Positions 26,173-35,582 of a DNA stretch of 64,000 nucleotides are shown here, piece after piece. The stretch is taken from positions 1,550,001-1,614,000 of the forward strand of contig NZ_CP027665.1 of assembly GCF_003008555.2 (NCBI RefSeq). Direction: 5' to 3'. The DNA is from Pukyongiella litopenaei (GTDB lineage: Bacteria; Pseudomonadota; Alphaproteobacteria; Rhodobacterales; Rhodobacteraceae). Every line of letters starts with the position of its first letter. The stretch's first letter is position 1. A program made the translations under genes and the position numbers. Below the pieces are notes generated by a model. It worked only from the letters and a program-made list of their open reading frames with translations. It made no database searches and was not told the DNA's origin.

Positions 26173-28190
26173 GCCGCCAGCCCGCGCCCCCTGAGCAGCG
26201 CCTCGACGCCCGGCAGCCTGCCGCGAAAGGCCAGATACAGGTCAGCCGCCTCGGCCGATCCGCCGCGCGACAGGATGTGATCCTCCAGCGCCCGGGCGCG
26301 GTCGGCGTCGAACGGGCCGCCCGCCTCTTCGAAGGCGGCAAAGGCGTCGGCATCCATGACCTCGGACCACATATAGCTGTAATAACCGCAGGAATAGCCG
26401 TCACCGGCAAAGACATGGGCAAAATGCGGGGTCGCATGGCGCATCGCGATCGCGTGCGGCATCCCGATCCCGGCCAGAACCTCGGCCTGGCGCGCCATCG
26501 GATCGGCGGGGGCGGGCCCGTCGTGAAAGGCCAGGTCGACCAGCGCCGAGGCGACATATTCGACCGTCTGGAACCCCATGTCATAGGTCGAGGCCGCCAG
26601 CAGCCGGTCCAGCAGGTCGCGCGGCATCGGTGCGCCGGTCTCGGCATGGGTCGCATAGTTCGCCAGCACCTCGGGCACTTCCAGCCAGTGTTCATAAAGC
26701 TGGCTCGGCAGTTCGACGAAGTCCCGCGCGACCGAGGTGCCCGAGATGCTTTCATAGGTCACGTCGGACAGCATCTGGTGCAGCGCGTGACCAAACTCGT
26801 GGAACAGCGTGCGCGCATCGTCCCAGGATAGCAGCGCGGGTTCGCCCTTGGCGAAGTTGCAGACATTGATCACCACCGGGGTCTGCGGCTCGGGGAACTT
26901 CGCCTGCGACCGCATCGCCGAACACCACGCCCCCGAACGTTTCGAGCCGCGTGCAAAGTAATCGCCGATGAACACCGCGACATGCTGCCCGTCCCGCGTC
27001 ACCTCCCAGGCGCGGCAATCGGGATGGTAGAGGTCGAGATCCGGGAGCGGCGCGAATTTCAGGCCGAACAGCCGCTGCGCACAGGCAAAGGCCGCCTCGA
27101 TGATCCGGTCGAGCTGCAGGTAGGGTTTCAGCGCCGCCTCATCGAGATCATGTTCGGCCCGGCGCCGTTTCTCCGCGTAGAAATGCCAGTCCCAGGGCTC
27201 CAGCGGCCCGTTGACGCCATCGGCCTGCATCATCGCGGTCAGGACCCCGGCATCTGCCTCGACCCGCGCCCGCGCGGGCTCCCAGACCGCCATCAGCAGG
27301 TCGCGCACCTTTTCCGGGCTGCCGGCCATCTCGGTTTCCAGCTTGTAATCGGCGAAATTGTCATAGCCCAGCAATCCGGCCCGTTCCTCGCGCAGGGCGA
27401 GGATCTCGGCGGCGATGTCCCGGTTGTCGGTATCACCGCCATTGGCCCCGCGCGCCGACCACGCCCGCCACGCCCGTTCGCGCAGATCGCGGCGGGCCGA
27501 AAACTGCAGGAACGGCACGATCAGCGACCGCGACAGGGTCACCACCGGACCCGGCGCGCCCTTTTCCTCGCCCGCCGCGCGGGCGGCGGCGATCACGAAA
27601 TCGGGCAGCCCGTCCAGGTCGCCGGGCCCGAGCGGCATCGACCAGTCCCGTTCATCGGCCAGCAGGTTCTGGGTGAACGCGGTGCCCAGGGTCGCCAGCC
27701 GCGCCTTGATGTCCTTCATCCGCGTCTCGTCCGCCCCGCGCAGCGCCGCGCCCGAGCGGACGAACCCCCGCCGCGTCAGCATCAGCACGCGCGCCTGTTC
27801 GTCGTCCAGACCCAGCGTATCGCGCCGCTGCCACAGGTCGTCCACCCGCCCGAACAGCGCCTTGTTGGCGGAGATGTCGGAAAAATGCGCGGCCAGTTTC
27901 GGCGAAAACGCGCGCTGCAACGCCTCGCGGTCGGGGGTGCTGTCAGCCCCCGCTACGGTGGAGAACACCGACAGAACCCTGTCCAGATCCCGCCCCGCCG
28001 CCTCCAGCGCCCCGATCGTGTTGTCGAAATCCGCCGGCGCGGGATCACCGGCGATGGCGTCGATCTCGGCCCGGTGCGCCGCCAGCGCCCGGTCCAGCGC
28101 CGGGTCGAAATCGGCATCGGAAATCGCGGCAAAGGGCGCGATCCCGAACGGGGTGTCCCAGGTATCCAGCAGCGGGTTGGTCATCGTCAT
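26169..28190 (-). CDS. M3-family zinc metallopeptidase (oligopeptidase A / Dcp type)
   Basis: A 673-residue cytoplasmic oligopeptidase. The zinc site is FHEFGHALHQM (HEFGH at 464-468) with a downstream glutamate in SISGTSVARDFVELPSQLYEHW. The N-terminal helical half starts NPLLDTWDTPFGIAPFAAI, as in PrlC/Dcp proteins, which trim short peptides and signal-peptide remnants. No signal peptide is present. The ATG at 28188-28190, preceded by AAGAGGACTGG, overlaps the upstream moeB-like stop as ATGA, which favours it over the ATG two codons later. Confidence 0.93.
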   Translation of the reverse strand: MTMTNPLLDTWDTPFGIAPFAAISDADFDPALDRALAAHRAEIDAIAGDPAPADFDNTIGALEAAGRDLDRVLSVFSTVAGADSTPDREALQRAFSPKLAAHFSDISANKALFGRVDDLWQRRDTLGLDDEQARVLMLTRRGFVRSGAALRGADETRMKDIKARLATLGTAFTQNLLADERDWSMPLGPGDLDGLPDFVIAAARAAGEEKGAPGPVVTLSRSLIVPFLQFSARRDLRERAWRAWSARGANGGDTDNRDIAAEILALREERAGLLGYDNFADYKLETEMAGSPEKVRDLLMAVWEPARARVEADAGVLTAMMQADGVNGPLEPWDWHFYAEKRRRAEHDLDEAALKPYLQLDRIIEAAFACAQRLFGLKFAPLPDLDLYHPDCRAWEVTRDGQHVAVFIGDYFARGSKRSGAWCSAMRSQAKFPEPQTPVVINVCNFAKGEPALLSWDDARTLFHEFGHALHQMLSDVTYESISGTSVARDFVELPSQLYEHWLEVPEVLANYATHAETGAPMPRDLLDRLLAASTYDMGFQTVEYVASALVDLAFHDGPAPADPMARQAEVLAGIGMPHAIAMRHATPHFAHVFAGDGYSCGYYSYMWSEVMDADAFAAFEEAGGPFDADRARALEDHILSRGGSAEAADLYLAFRGRLPGVEALLRGRGLAA

Positions 28191-29230
28191 CCAGTCCTCT
28201 TGTCGCAAACCGGGCAATCCGCCCGCCGTTTCAACGCGATCTTCCGGGTCTCGCCCCAGAGCGCGTCATAGATCACCATGTCGCCGCGCGGCACCGCGCC
28301 CGCCCCGGTGATCAGCTTGATCGCTTCGACCGCCATCATCGCGCCGATCACGCCGGGCAGCGGCCCCAGCACCCCGGCCTCGGCACAGGACGGCGCCAGT
28401 CCCGGCGCCGGGGCCTCGGGAAACACGCATTGATAGCACGGGCCGCCATGGGCGGGGTCGAATATGCTCAGCTGGCCTTCCCATTGCGACAACGCGCCTG
28501 AAACCAGCGGAATGCCCGCCGCGACCGCCGTCCGGTTGACCAGGTAGCGGGTTTCGCTGCTATCGCTGCCATCCAGCACCAGGTCGAAATCGGCAAACAG
28601 GTCGGCCGCCACCTCACCGGTCAGCCGGCGATGATAGGGGCGCACGGCAACGGCCGGGTTCTGCGCCTCCATCGCGCGTTGCGCCGAAAACACCTTAGGC
28701 AGGCCGATATCCGCGTCACGGTGGATCACCTGCCGTTGCAGGTTGGCGTTTTCGACCACATCATCGTCGATCACGCCAATGGTCCCGACCCCGGCAGCGG
28801 CCAGGTATTGCAGCGCCGGCGCCCCCAGCCCGCCGGCCCCGATCACCAGAACGCGGGCGGCCTTCAGCTTCTTCTGGCCCGGCCCGCCGATTTCGCGCAG
28901 CACGATGTGACGCGCATAGCGATCCAGCTCCGCATCCGAAAACCCAGCCGCGTGCGGGACCGGTTCCTCGCGCGCCACCGCCCTGCGCCGCAGCCACCGC
29001 ACCACCAGCGCATAGGCACCGGCCAGCGCCGCACACCCCAGCAGCAGAAACCACGGCGCCGCCGCGCCCCCGGTCACCACGCGCAGCGCGTGCCCGTCGG
29101 GCAACAGCAAGTGCCCCAGTATGACACCCGCCAGCAGCAGCGCGATCATCACCCATCGCAGCCGCGGCGGCGAACCGACCAGCCAGCCCAACCCCCAGAG
29201 CGCGCCGCACAGGATCAGGACCAGCAGCAT
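28187..29230 (-). CDS. Membrane-anchored MoeB/ThiF-type E1-like adenylyltransferase
   Basis: A 347-residue protein with about three N-terminal hydrophobic segments (residues 2-18, 27-43 and 57-78), then a complete E1-like domain: LDRYARHIVLREIGGPGQKKL, nucleotide motif VIGAGGLGAPALQYLAAAGVG (about 129-149), DDDVVENANLQRQV, catalytic-type Cys282 in APSCAEAG, and zinc pairs C265/C268 and C339/C342. E1 proteins adenylate the C-terminus of ubiquitin-like sulfur carriers such as MoaD or ThiS. The membrane anchor is unusual relative to E. coli MoeB; no carrier gene is adjacent. It is coupled to dut (one-base overlap) and to the M3 peptidase (ATGA). Confidence 0.9.
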   Translation of the reverse strand: MLLVLILCGALWGLGWLVGSPPRLRWVMIALLLAGVILGHLLLPDGHALRVVTGGAAAPWFLLLGCAALAGAYALVVRWLRRRAVAREEPVPHAAGFSDAELDRYARHIVLREIGGPGQKKLKAARVLVIGAGGLGAPALQYLAAAGVGTIGVIDDDVVENANLQRQVIHRDADIGLPKVFSAQRAMEAQNPAVAVRPYHRRLTGEVAADLFADFDLVLDGSDSSETRYLVNRTAVAAGIPLVSGALSQWEGQLSIFDPAHGGPCYQCVFPEAPAPGLAPSCAEAGVLGPLPGVIGAMMAVEAIKLITGAGAVPRGDMVIYDALWGETRKIALKRRADCPVCDKRTG

Positions 29231-29685
29231 CAGCCGCGCCCGGTCGACCCGAACCCGCCGGCCCCGCGCTCGGTGTCGCCCAGAGCTGCGACCTCGGCAA
29301 ACTCCGCGTGGATCACCGGCGCCACCACCATCTGCGCAATGCGGTCGCCATGGGTCAGGACAAAGGCATCCGTCCCGGCATTCATCACGATCACCCCCAG
29401 CGGCCCGCGATAATCGCTGTCGATCGTCCCCGGCGCGTTCACCAGCGTGATCCCGTGTTTCAGCGCCAGACCCGATCGCGGCCGGATCTGCACCTCATAG
29501 CCCGCGGGGATCTCGACCCTGAGCCCCGTGGGCACCAGCGCCCGCGCCCCCGGCGCCAGCACCAGCTCGCCCCGGCCGGGCAGGTCCGCACGCAGATCCG
29601 CCCCCGCCGCACCGGCGGTTTCATAACATGGCAACGGCACCGACGGATCGGCGCCCTCGTCTCGCATGACGTGGATCGTGACCAT
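29230..29685 (-). CDS. dut: dUTP diphosphatase
   Basis: A 151-residue trimeric dUTPase with the five family motifs: [41 protein letters not shown] and the glycine-rich C-terminal arm [13 protein letters not shown]. It hydrolyses dUTP to dUMP and pyrophosphate. The ATG at 29683-29685 has AAGGGAAAGCC before it and is preferred to an ATG five codons upstream. Its stop shares one base with the moeB-like start. It follows coaBC after a terminator-like repeat, so it may have its own promoter; a coaBC-dut pairing is common in bacteria. Confidence 0.95.
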   Translation of the reverse strand: MVTIHVMRDEGADPSVPLPCYETAGAAGADLRADLPGRGELVLAPGARALVPTGLRVEIPAGYEVQIRPRSGLALKHGITLVNAPGTIDSDYRGPLGVIVMNAGTDAFVLTHGDRIAQMVVAPVIHAEFAEVAALGDTERGAGGFGSTGRG

Positions 29686-29700
29686 TGGCTTTCCCTTCAT

Positions 29701-29727
29701 CTTGCCAGAAAAACTCCCGCCGGAGGC
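29701..29727 (-). terminator. Terminator-like dispersed repeat downstream of coaBC
   Basis: On the minus strand the element reads CTCC-GGCG-GGAG followed by TTTTT, a compact intrinsic terminator, nine bases past the coaBC stop. The 27-mer is a second copy of the element at 10998-11024. Confidence 0.65.
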
Positions 29728-29735
29728 ATGAAAAC

Positions 29736-30932
29736 TCAGCCGCCCAGCGCCGAGGCGATGCGCGCCGCCAGACGTTGCGCCACCTCGGCCTTGCTCATCC
29801 GGGGCCAGTCCTCGACACCGTCGGCGGTGATCAGGACGACCGCGTTTTCCGACCCGCCCATGATCCCGGTCGCGGGCGACACGTCATTGGCGACGATCCA
29901 GTCGCACCCCTTGCGCGCCCGCTTGGCGGTGGCATGGGCCACCACATCGTCGGTTTCGGCGGCAAAGCCCACCACCAGCCCGGGCCGCCCCTCCGTCATC
30001 CGCGCGACGGTCTTCAGGATATCCGGGTTCTCGGCGAACTCCAGCGCCGGGATCCCGTCGCGGGTCTTCTTCAGCTTGCGGTCCGAGGCCGAGGCCACCC
30101 GCCAGTCGGCGACGGCGGCGGCGAACACCCCGGCATCGACGGGCAGCGCCGCCCGCACCGCCTCGGCCATCTGCGCGGCGGTTTCCACCGCAACCACCTG
30201 CACACCCGCCGGAGGCGGCACCTCGGCGGGTCCGGTGACGAACACCACATCCGCCCCCAGGCCGGCCAGCGCCCCCGCGATCGCGGTGCCCTGCGCCCCC
30301 GAGGACCGGTTGGCGATATAGCGCACCGGGTCGATGGGTTCATGCGTCGGCCCCGAGGTCACCAGCACCCGCCGCCCGGCCAGCGGCCCGCCGCCCAGCG
30401 CCGTCTCGATCGCGGCGACGATCTCCAGCGGCTCGGCCATGCGGCCCGGCCCGAATTCGCCACAGGCCATGTCGCCCTCGTTCGGCCCGACGAACCGGAC
30501 GCCGTCGGCAGCCAGCGCGGCGCGGTTGCGCTGGGTCGCCGGGTGCAGCCACATGCGCAGGTTCATCGCCGGCGCCGCCAGCACCGGCGTGTCGGTGGCC
30601 AGCAGCAGGGTCGAGGCCAGGTCATCCGCCAGCCCGTTCGCCATCTTGCCCATCAGGTCGGCGGTGGCCGGCGCCACCACCACCAGATCGGCGCTGCGCG
30701 ACAGCTGGATATGGCCCATCTCGGCCTCGACGGTCAGGTCGAACAGGTCGCGATGCACCGCCGCGCCCGCCAGCGCCGACACCGCCAGCGGCGTCACGAA
30801 CTGCTCGCCCCCCCGCGTCAGCACCGGCGTCACCGCCGCGCCGCGCTCCTGCAACCGCCGGATCAGGTCGAGCGACTTGTAGGCGGCGATCCCGCCGCCG
30901 ATGATCAGGAGAATTCGCTTGCCACTCAGCAT
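29736..30932 (-). CDS. coaBC: Bifunctional phosphopantothenoylcysteine decarboxylase / phosphopantothenate-cysteine ligase
   Basis: A 398-residue fusion enzyme of coenzyme A synthesis. The N-terminal flavoprotein CoaC part has [16 protein letters not shown], a histidine in AAVHRDLF, and PAMNLRMW. The C-terminal CoaB part starts [20 protein letters not shown], with AAVADWR and the KLKK segment. It joins cysteine to phosphopantothenate using CTP and then decarboxylates. It starts four bases after the chaN-like stop, so the two form an operon ending at the terminator at 29701-29727. Confidence 0.96.
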   Translation of the reverse strand: MLSGKRILLIIGGGIAAYKSLDLIRRLQERGAAVTPVLTRGGEQFVTPLAVSALAGAAVHRDLFDLTVEAEMGHIQLSRSADLVVVAPATADLMGKMANGLADDLASTLLLATDTPVLAAPAMNLRMWLHPATQRNRAALAADGVRFVGPNEGDMACGEFGPGRMAEPLEIVAAIETALGGGPLAGRRVLVTSGPTHEPIDPVRYIANRSSGAQGTAIAGALAGLGADVVFVTGPAEVPPPAGVQVVAVETAAQMAEAVRAALPVDAGVFAAAVADWRVASASDRKLKKTRDGIPALEFAENPDILKTVARMTEGRPGLVVGFAAETDDVVAHATAKRARKGCDWIVANDVSPATGIMGGSENAVVLITADGVEDWPRMSKAEVAQRLAARIASALGG

Positions 30933-30936
30933 CCGG

Positions 30937-31776
30937 TCAATCCGTTGTCTTGAACGCGTCACAGGGATCGTCGCGGTCAGGCGCCGGGCTGTCCAGCACC
31001 AGGTCGAACGCGCCGTCGATCCCGCCCTGCTCGGACTGGCCCACGGACAGCACCCGCAGGGCGGGCCGCACATGGTCGAGGAACCGGGGCACGCCGCGAT
31101 CCCTGCGCGCATGGCCGTTGCCGGTGATCACCGCAACCGGCCCGCCGGTTTCCTCATGGGCCGCGATCACCGCCCGCGCCATCACCGCGTCGCGCAGCCG
31201 CTGGATGTCGACCATCATGGCCAGCCGGTCCTCGGGCAACTGGTTGCAATGGGCCGCGCGCTGCAATGCCTCGCGCTCGGCCTGTTCCGCGGCGGGCAGC
31301 GCCATATCGAGCCCGTAGAGCCCCGCATCCGCCCCGAAGACCGCGGCCGGCCCGTCCCCGGCAACCGCCCGCGCCGTGGCACGCGGCACGTTGCCGCCAT
31401 AGACCCGGGCCGCACCCGAGGCCGCGAAGACCGGGTAATAGAGCCCGAAGGACGGCCAGCTGGTATCCGCCCAGCCCAACGCCGCCTCCAGCCGGTCCGG
31501 GTCGGACAGCAGCGCGGCGTCGAACCGCGCCGCCATCTCCGGTGTCAGCATTTCCCAGACCACCGCCGCCGGGGCCAGGGCCTCGACCGCCGCGGCCTGG
31601 AGGCGGTGATGGCCGGGATTGTCATGCACCTCGCCCAAAATCACCACGTCGGCCCGCGCCATCGCCGCGCGCAGGTCGTCGGACACCGCGCCCGCCACGG
31701 CACCGGTGATCCATGCCGTGCAGAACACCGTCCAGAGCGCCGCGCAGGCAGAGATGGTGAGGGCCAGCCGCTTCAT
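30937..31776 (-). CDS. ChaN-family iron-regulated protein
   Basis: A 279-residue exported protein. A hydrophobic N-terminus (LALTISACAALWTVFCTAWITGAVAGAV) is followed by the ChaN signature VVILGEVHDNPGHHRLQ, then VVWEMLTPEMAARFD and VITGNGHARRDRGVPRFL. ChaN-type proteins bind haem pairs and are often iron regulated. No canonical lipobox is clear, although cysteines occur in the hydrophobic segment. It is the promoter-proximal gene of the chaN-coaBC operon. Confidence 0.85.
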   Translation of the reverse strand: MKRLALTISACAALWTVFCTAWITGAVAGAVSDDLRAAMARADVVILGEVHDNPGHHRLQAAAVEALAPAAVVWEMLTPEMAARFDAALLSDPDRLEAALGWADTSWPSFGLYYPVFAASGAARVYGGNVPRATARAVAGDGPAAVFGADAGLYGLDMALPAAEQAEREALQRAAHCNQLPEDRLAMMVDIQRLRDAVMARAVIAAHEETGGPVAVITGNGHARRDRGVPRFLDHVRPALRVLSVGQSEQGGIDGAFDLVLDSPAPDRDDPCDAFKTTD

Positions 31777-31865
31777 GGCGCGAACTGTTGCACCCGGCCC
31801 GCGCCGGTTGCAAGCCCCGCCAACCGCGTGTAGCGATTGCGCGGCAACAACCGGGGGCGACAGCG

Positions 31866-32387
31866 ATGCATCCACGGCTGACACTGGTGATCGGTGGCGC
31901 GGCGGCGGGCAAATCGGTTCACGCCGAACGGATGGTGGCGACCTCGGGGCTGGCCCCGGTCTATATCGCCACCGCGCAGGCGCTCGATGACGAAATGCGC
32001 GCCAAGATCGGCATCCACATCGCCCGTCGCGGCCCCGACTGGATCACCCATGAATGCCCGCTGGACCCGGCGCCGGTGCTGGCCGCGATGACGCCCGCGC
32101 AGATGGGGCTGTTCGACTGCGCGACGCTGTGGCTCAGCAACATGCTGCTGGCCGACTGCGACCTGGACCGCGCGCAGGCGGCGCTGCTGGACGCGATGCG
32201 GGCCTGCCGCGCGCCGCTGGTGGTCGTCAGCAACGAGGTCGGCCTGGGCATCGTCCCCGACAACGCGCTGGCGCGGCGGTTCCGCGAGGCGCAGGGGCGG
32301 CTGAATATCGAGCTTGCGGCACAGGCCGACCGGGTGGTTCAGGTCGTGGCGGGGCTGCCGATGGCGCTCAAGGGCGGCGATCGGTGA
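31866..32387 (+). CDS. cobU: Adenosylcobinamide kinase / adenosylcobinamide-phosphate guanylyltransferase
   Basis: A 173-residue CobU/CobP protein: P-loop LVIGGAAAGKS, then YIATAQALDDEMRAKIGIHIARRGPDW, LWLSNMLL, and VVSNEVGLGIVPDNALARRFREAQGRLN, all diagnostic. It phosphorylates adenosylcobinamide and transfers GMP to make the activated intermediate for cobalamin nucleotide-loop assembly. The P-loop reads GGAAAGKS where GGARSGKS is usual. The stop overlaps the GTG of the phosphatase gene downstream (GTGA). No other cobalamin genes are in the window. Confidence 0.95.
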   Translation: MHPRLTLVIGGAAAGKSVHAERMVATSGLAPVYIATAQALDDEMRAKIGIHIARRGPDWITHECPLDPAPVLAAMTPAQMGLFDCATLWLSNMLLADCDLDRAQAALLDAMRACRAPLVVVSNEVGLGIVPDNALARRFREAQGRLNIELAAQADRVVQVVAGLPMALKGGDR

Positions 32388-32962
32388 CCCGGCTGCACCT
32401 GGTCCGTCACGGCCCCACCCACGCGAAATCCATGGTCGGCTGGTCCGACCTGCCCGCCGATCTGGGCGACACCGCCGCGATTGCCCGGCTGGCCGCGCAT
32501 CTGCCCGCCGGGGCGGTGGTGATCTCGTCGGACCTGTCCCGCGCCACGGCCACCGCCGACGCCATCCAAGGCCCCCGCGTCCGCCTGCCGCATGACCGGG
32601 ACCTGCGCGAGATGCATTTCGGCAGCTGGGAGCTGCGCACCCATGCCGAGATCGAGGCCGAGGATCCGGCACGCATCCGCGCGTTCTGGGAACGACCCGG
32701 CGACACCCGCCCCCCCGGCGGCGAAAGCTGGCACGACCTGCGCAGCCGCGTCGACGGGGCCATCGACCGGCTGATCGCGGCGCATCCGGGGCGCGAACTC
32801 GTGGTGGTGGCGCATTTCGGCGTGATCCTGAGCCAGGTGCAGCGGGCGCTGGATCTCGCCCCCGAACAGGCCTTTGCCCGGCGCATCGACAACCTGTCGG
32901 TGACCGCGCTGACCCGGCTGCCCGGCGGCTGGGACACAGGCGAGATCAATCACCGGCCCTGA
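32384..32962 (+). CDS. cobC: Histidine phosphatase, probable alpha-ribazole phosphatase
   Basis: A 192-residue histidine phosphatase: LHLVRHGPTHAK (RHG nucleophile), SSDLSRATATADAI, REMHFGSWELRTHAEIE with the acid residue, GGESWHDLRSRV and VVAHFGVIL. The family is broad, but the direct GTGA coupling to cobU makes alpha-ribazole-5'-phosphate phosphatase the likely role, removing phosphate during cobalamin nucleotide-loop assembly. The start codon is GTG at 32384. Confidence 0.8.
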   Translation: MTRLHLVRHGPTHAKSMVGWSDLPADLGDTAAIARLAAHLPAGAVVISSDLSRATATADAIQGPRVRLPHDRDLREMHFGSWELRTHAEIEAEDPARIRAFWERPGDTRPPGGESWHDLRSRVDGAIDRLIAAHPGRELVVVAHFGVILSQVQRALDLAPEQAFARRIDNLSVTALTRLPGGWDTGEINHRP

Positions 32963-33022
32963 TGGGGTGGCCCACGAATTCACGTTTTACGCAGCGCATC
33001 ACGCATCGCTAGACTGCGCCGC

Positions 33023-33892
33023 ATGACCCATACGCTGATCCTGGGCGATTATGCCTATTCCTCCTGGTCGCTGCGCGGCTGGCTGCTGTTCGAAAAATTC
33101 GGGCTGGCCCGCGATACCGTGATGCTGGATTTCTCGGCCGATGATCCGCTGGCGGACCAGCTCTCCGACTACCCGCCCGCCCGCACCGTCCCCACGCTGA
33201 TTACGCCCGACGGCGCGGTGGTATCGGACAGCCTTGCCATTGCCGAGGAACTGGCCACGCGTCACCCCGAGGCCGGGCTGTGGCCGGACGATCCGCGCGC
33301 CCGCGCCACCGCCCGCAGCCTCGCCGCCGAGATGCATTCGGGTTTCGCGGCGCTGCGCAATGAATGTCCGATGAACCTGCGCACCGCCTATGCCGATACC
33401 GCCCCCTCGCCCGGGGTGCTGGCCGATCTCGCCCGGCTCGAAACCCTCTGGGCCCACGCGGCGGCGACCGGCGGCAACGGGCCGTGGCTGTTCGGCGCCT
33501 ATTCGGCGGCGGATGCGTTCTTTGCCCCGGTGGCGGCGCGGATCGCGGGCTATGACCTGCCGGTCGGCGCGGCGGCGCGGGCCTATGTCGACCGGCACCT
33601 GGCCGACCCGGCATTCCGGCGCTGGCGGGCCATGGGCCTGGTGCGGGGCGCGACGCTGGCCCGCTATGCCCAGCCCCACCGCGTCGTGGACTGGCCCGGC
33701 CCCGCCCCGCGCGCGGCCCGTGCCGTGACAGCGGGCACGCCCGAAAACAGCGCCTGCCCCTATTCCGGCCGCCCGGTCACCGACCTGATGGACATGGACG
33801 GGCGCATCTACGGCTTCTGCAACCCGTTCTGCCGCGACAAGACCGTGGCCGACCCCGAAGCCTGGCCGGATTTCATGGCCCTGACCGGCTAG
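33023..33892 (+). CDS. Glutathione S-transferase with a C-terminal cysteine-rich extension
   Basis: A 289-residue protein. The thioredoxin-fold N-domain begins LILGDYAYSSWSLRGWLLFEKFG, with the Ser-Ser-Trp-Ser catalytic region of the YfcF/maleylacetoacetate isomerase-like GSTs and TVPTLITPDGAVVSDSLAIAE for the glutathione gamma-glutamyl site. A helical C-domain follows to about residue 225. An extra tail of about 45 residues carries NSACPYSGRPVTD then YGFCNPFCRDKTVADPEAWPDF, resembling a YHS/TRASH-type metal-binding module. The combination suggests a thiol or metal-linked redox role that I cannot specify. It is a single gene. Confidence 0.85.
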   Translation: MTHTLILGDYAYSSWSLRGWLLFEKFGLARDTVMLDFSADDPLADQLSDYPPARTVPTLITPDGAVVSDSLAIAEELATRHPEAGLWPDDPRARATARSLAAEMHSGFAALRNECPMNLRTAYADTAPSPGVLADLARLETLWAHAAATGGNGPWLFGAYSAADAFFAPVAARIAGYDLPVGAAARAYVDRHLADPAFRRWRAMGLVRGATLARYAQPHRVVDWPGPAPRAARAVTAGTPENSACPYSGRPVTDLMDMDGRIYGFCNPFCRDKTVADPEAWPDFMALTG

Positions 33893-33896
33893 CGGG

Positions 33897-35570
33897 TCAG
33901 TCTTCGCCGACGCGTTTGAGTTCGGTAATCAGCCGGGTTTCGAGCAGCTGCCCGTGGCGCACGAGGATCGGGTAGGCAATCGAGGCCACCTGGCTGTTGA
34001 GATCCTTCAGCGCCATCAGCGTTTCCAGGTGGACGTTGCTGCTGTCGAGGCTGAGCGTCTCGCCCCGCGACAGCCGTTTCAGGTGTTTCTTGCGGCTGCG
34101 CCGTTCGCGCCCGGTCATCTCGGTCTTTTCCACCAGCAGCAGCCGCGCGCTCTCCAGGTCCTCGGACACCAGCACGTTGGCGGCCAGATGAAAGTTGGCC
34201 ATCACGTTTTCATGCATCTGCCGGAGCTCGGCCATCCCCGCCGCCGACAGTTTCACACCGTCACGCGCCTTTTGCAGGGCGCGCGGCACCAGCCGCTTGA
34301 CCACCGTGTCCCCGGCGGATTCGATCGAGATCGCGTATTCCGCCAGTTCCCGGACCTGCCGGCGCTGGTCGCGGCTCATCTCGGCCATCGGCAACCGCGA
34401 CACATACTGCCGCACCCCGTCCAGCGCCGCGTTGACGTGCCGGTCCTCGTGTATGACCGCCTCGGCGCGCGGTTCGTCGATCTGGGTATACAGTTCCATC
34501 ACCGGTTCGCACATGCGTTCGACCAGCTGCACCATGCGCAGCACCTCGCGCCGCAGGCTGGTCAGGGCCAGCATCGGGTTGTCCAGCATGGCATCGTCCA
34601 GAACCGACCGGTGTTCCGGGTCGGCATCGGGCCGCGCGTCGGCCGGATCAGGCAGGATCGCCGCCATCGGAGCGGCCAGCCACCGCGTCAGCGGCACCGC
34701 CAGCAACAGCGCCGCGTTCAGCGCCAGGTGGGTATTGACCAGCGTCTGCCCCGGTTGTGCCGAGGCGATCCACGGCAATACCGGCAGCAGGTTGACCAGG
34801 AGCAGCACCAGCATGGTCCAGGTTCCGCGCAGCCCGAGATTGGCCAGCGGCACCCGCCGCGCCGCGGGCGCCATCCCCCGCGACAGCCAGACCGGCACCA
34901 GCGCGGATCCCAGGTTGGCGCCGATGACCAGCGACACGCCCGCTTCGACCGGCAACGCGCCGACGGAAACCAGCGTCACGCACATCAGGATCGCCGCCAC
35001 GCTGGAATGCATGACAAAGGCCAGCGCCGCGCCGACGATATAGGCGGTGATCACGTCCCGTTCGAGATAGCCGGCGATCGCGGGCAGAAAGGCACTGTCG
35101 CGGATCGGGTCCATGGTTTCGCGCAAAAACCGCAGCGAAATCAGGATGATGGCCACGCCCAGCACGATCCGGCCCGCCTGCCGCAACCGCTTGCGGTCGG
35201 CGTTCAGGAACAGCGCGCCGCCCAGCGTCAGCAGCACCGGCACCAGCCAGTCGACCCGGAACGACAGCACCTGCACGATGAAGGCCGAGCCCAGATCCGC
35301 CCCCAGCACCGCCGCCATCGCCAGCGCGAAGCTGACCGTGCCGTTGGCCACGAAACCGGCGGCCAGCAACGCCACCGCGGCCGAGCTTTGCAGCAGCACC
35401 GCCAGCCCGAACCCGGTTCCCGCCGCGCGCGGCGCGGTGGCTGACCGCGTCAGCAGCCGGCGGAACCGCGCGCCAAAGGCCCGTTCGATGCCGGTCCGCA
35501 CCAGGCGGACACCGAACAGCAGGAACAGCGTGGCTCCGGCGAGGTGGACGAGAAAAGACAGGACTGCCAT
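33897..35570 (-). CDS. Na/Pi cotransporter-family protein with PhoU-like domain (YjbB type)
   Basis: A 557-residue protein. The first 310 residues contain two Na/Pi cotransporter repeats with QSSAAVALLAAGFV and HSSVAAILMCVTLV motifs among eight or more membrane spans. The C-terminal half is cytoplasmic and helical, PhoU-like (LRREVLRMVQLVERMCEPVMEL, GMAELRQMHENVMANFHLAANV). This is the E. coli YjbB layout, a protein linked to phosphate export. It is 54 bases downstream of phnY on the same strand. A perfect 10-bp hairpin and a 10-bp palindrome (AGGTTAACCT) lie in that gap, so its expression may be set separately from the enzymes. Confidence 0.9.
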   Translation of the reverse strand: MAVLSFLVHLAGATLFLLFGVRLVRTGIERAFGARFRRLLTRSATAPRAAGTGFGLAVLLQSSAAVALLAAGFVANGTVSFALAMAAVLGADLGSAFIVQVLSFRVDWLVPVLLTLGGALFLNADRKRLRQAGRIVLGVAIILISLRFLRETMDPIRDSAFLPAIAGYLERDVITAYIVGAALAFVMHSSVAAILMCVTLVSVGALPVEAGVSLVIGANLGSALVPVWLSRGMAPAARRVPLANLGLRGTWTMLVLLLVNLLPVLPWIASAQPGQTLVNTHLALNAALLLAVPLTRWLAAPMAAILPDPADARPDADPEHRSVLDDAMLDNPMLALTSLRREVLRMVQLVERMCEPVMELYTQIDEPRAEAVIHEDRHVNAALDGVRQYVSRLPMAEMSRDQRRQVRELAEYAISIESAGDTVVKRLVPRALQKARDGVKLSAAGMAELRQMHENVMANFHLAANVLVSEDLESARLLLVEKTEMTGRERRSRKKHLKRLSRGETLSLDSSNVHLETLMALKDLNSQVASIAYPILVRHGQLLETRLITELKRVGED

Positions 35571-35571
35571 G

Positions 35572-35581
35572 AGGTTAACCT
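35572..35581. promoter_or_regulatory. AGGTTAACCT palindrome directly before the nptA-like ATG
   Basis: A perfect 10-bp palindrome ends one base before the start codon (35568-35570), where the ribosome site should be. It could be an operator or a structure affecting initiation; 10 bp alone could also arise by chance. Confidence 0.3.
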
Positions 35582-35582
35582 A

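Noticed and set aside
32384-32962. Calling the phosphatase a phosphoglycerate mutase
   Set aside because: The RHG fold alone would allow it, but the GTGA coupling to cobU makes a cobalamin-pathway phosphatase more likely.
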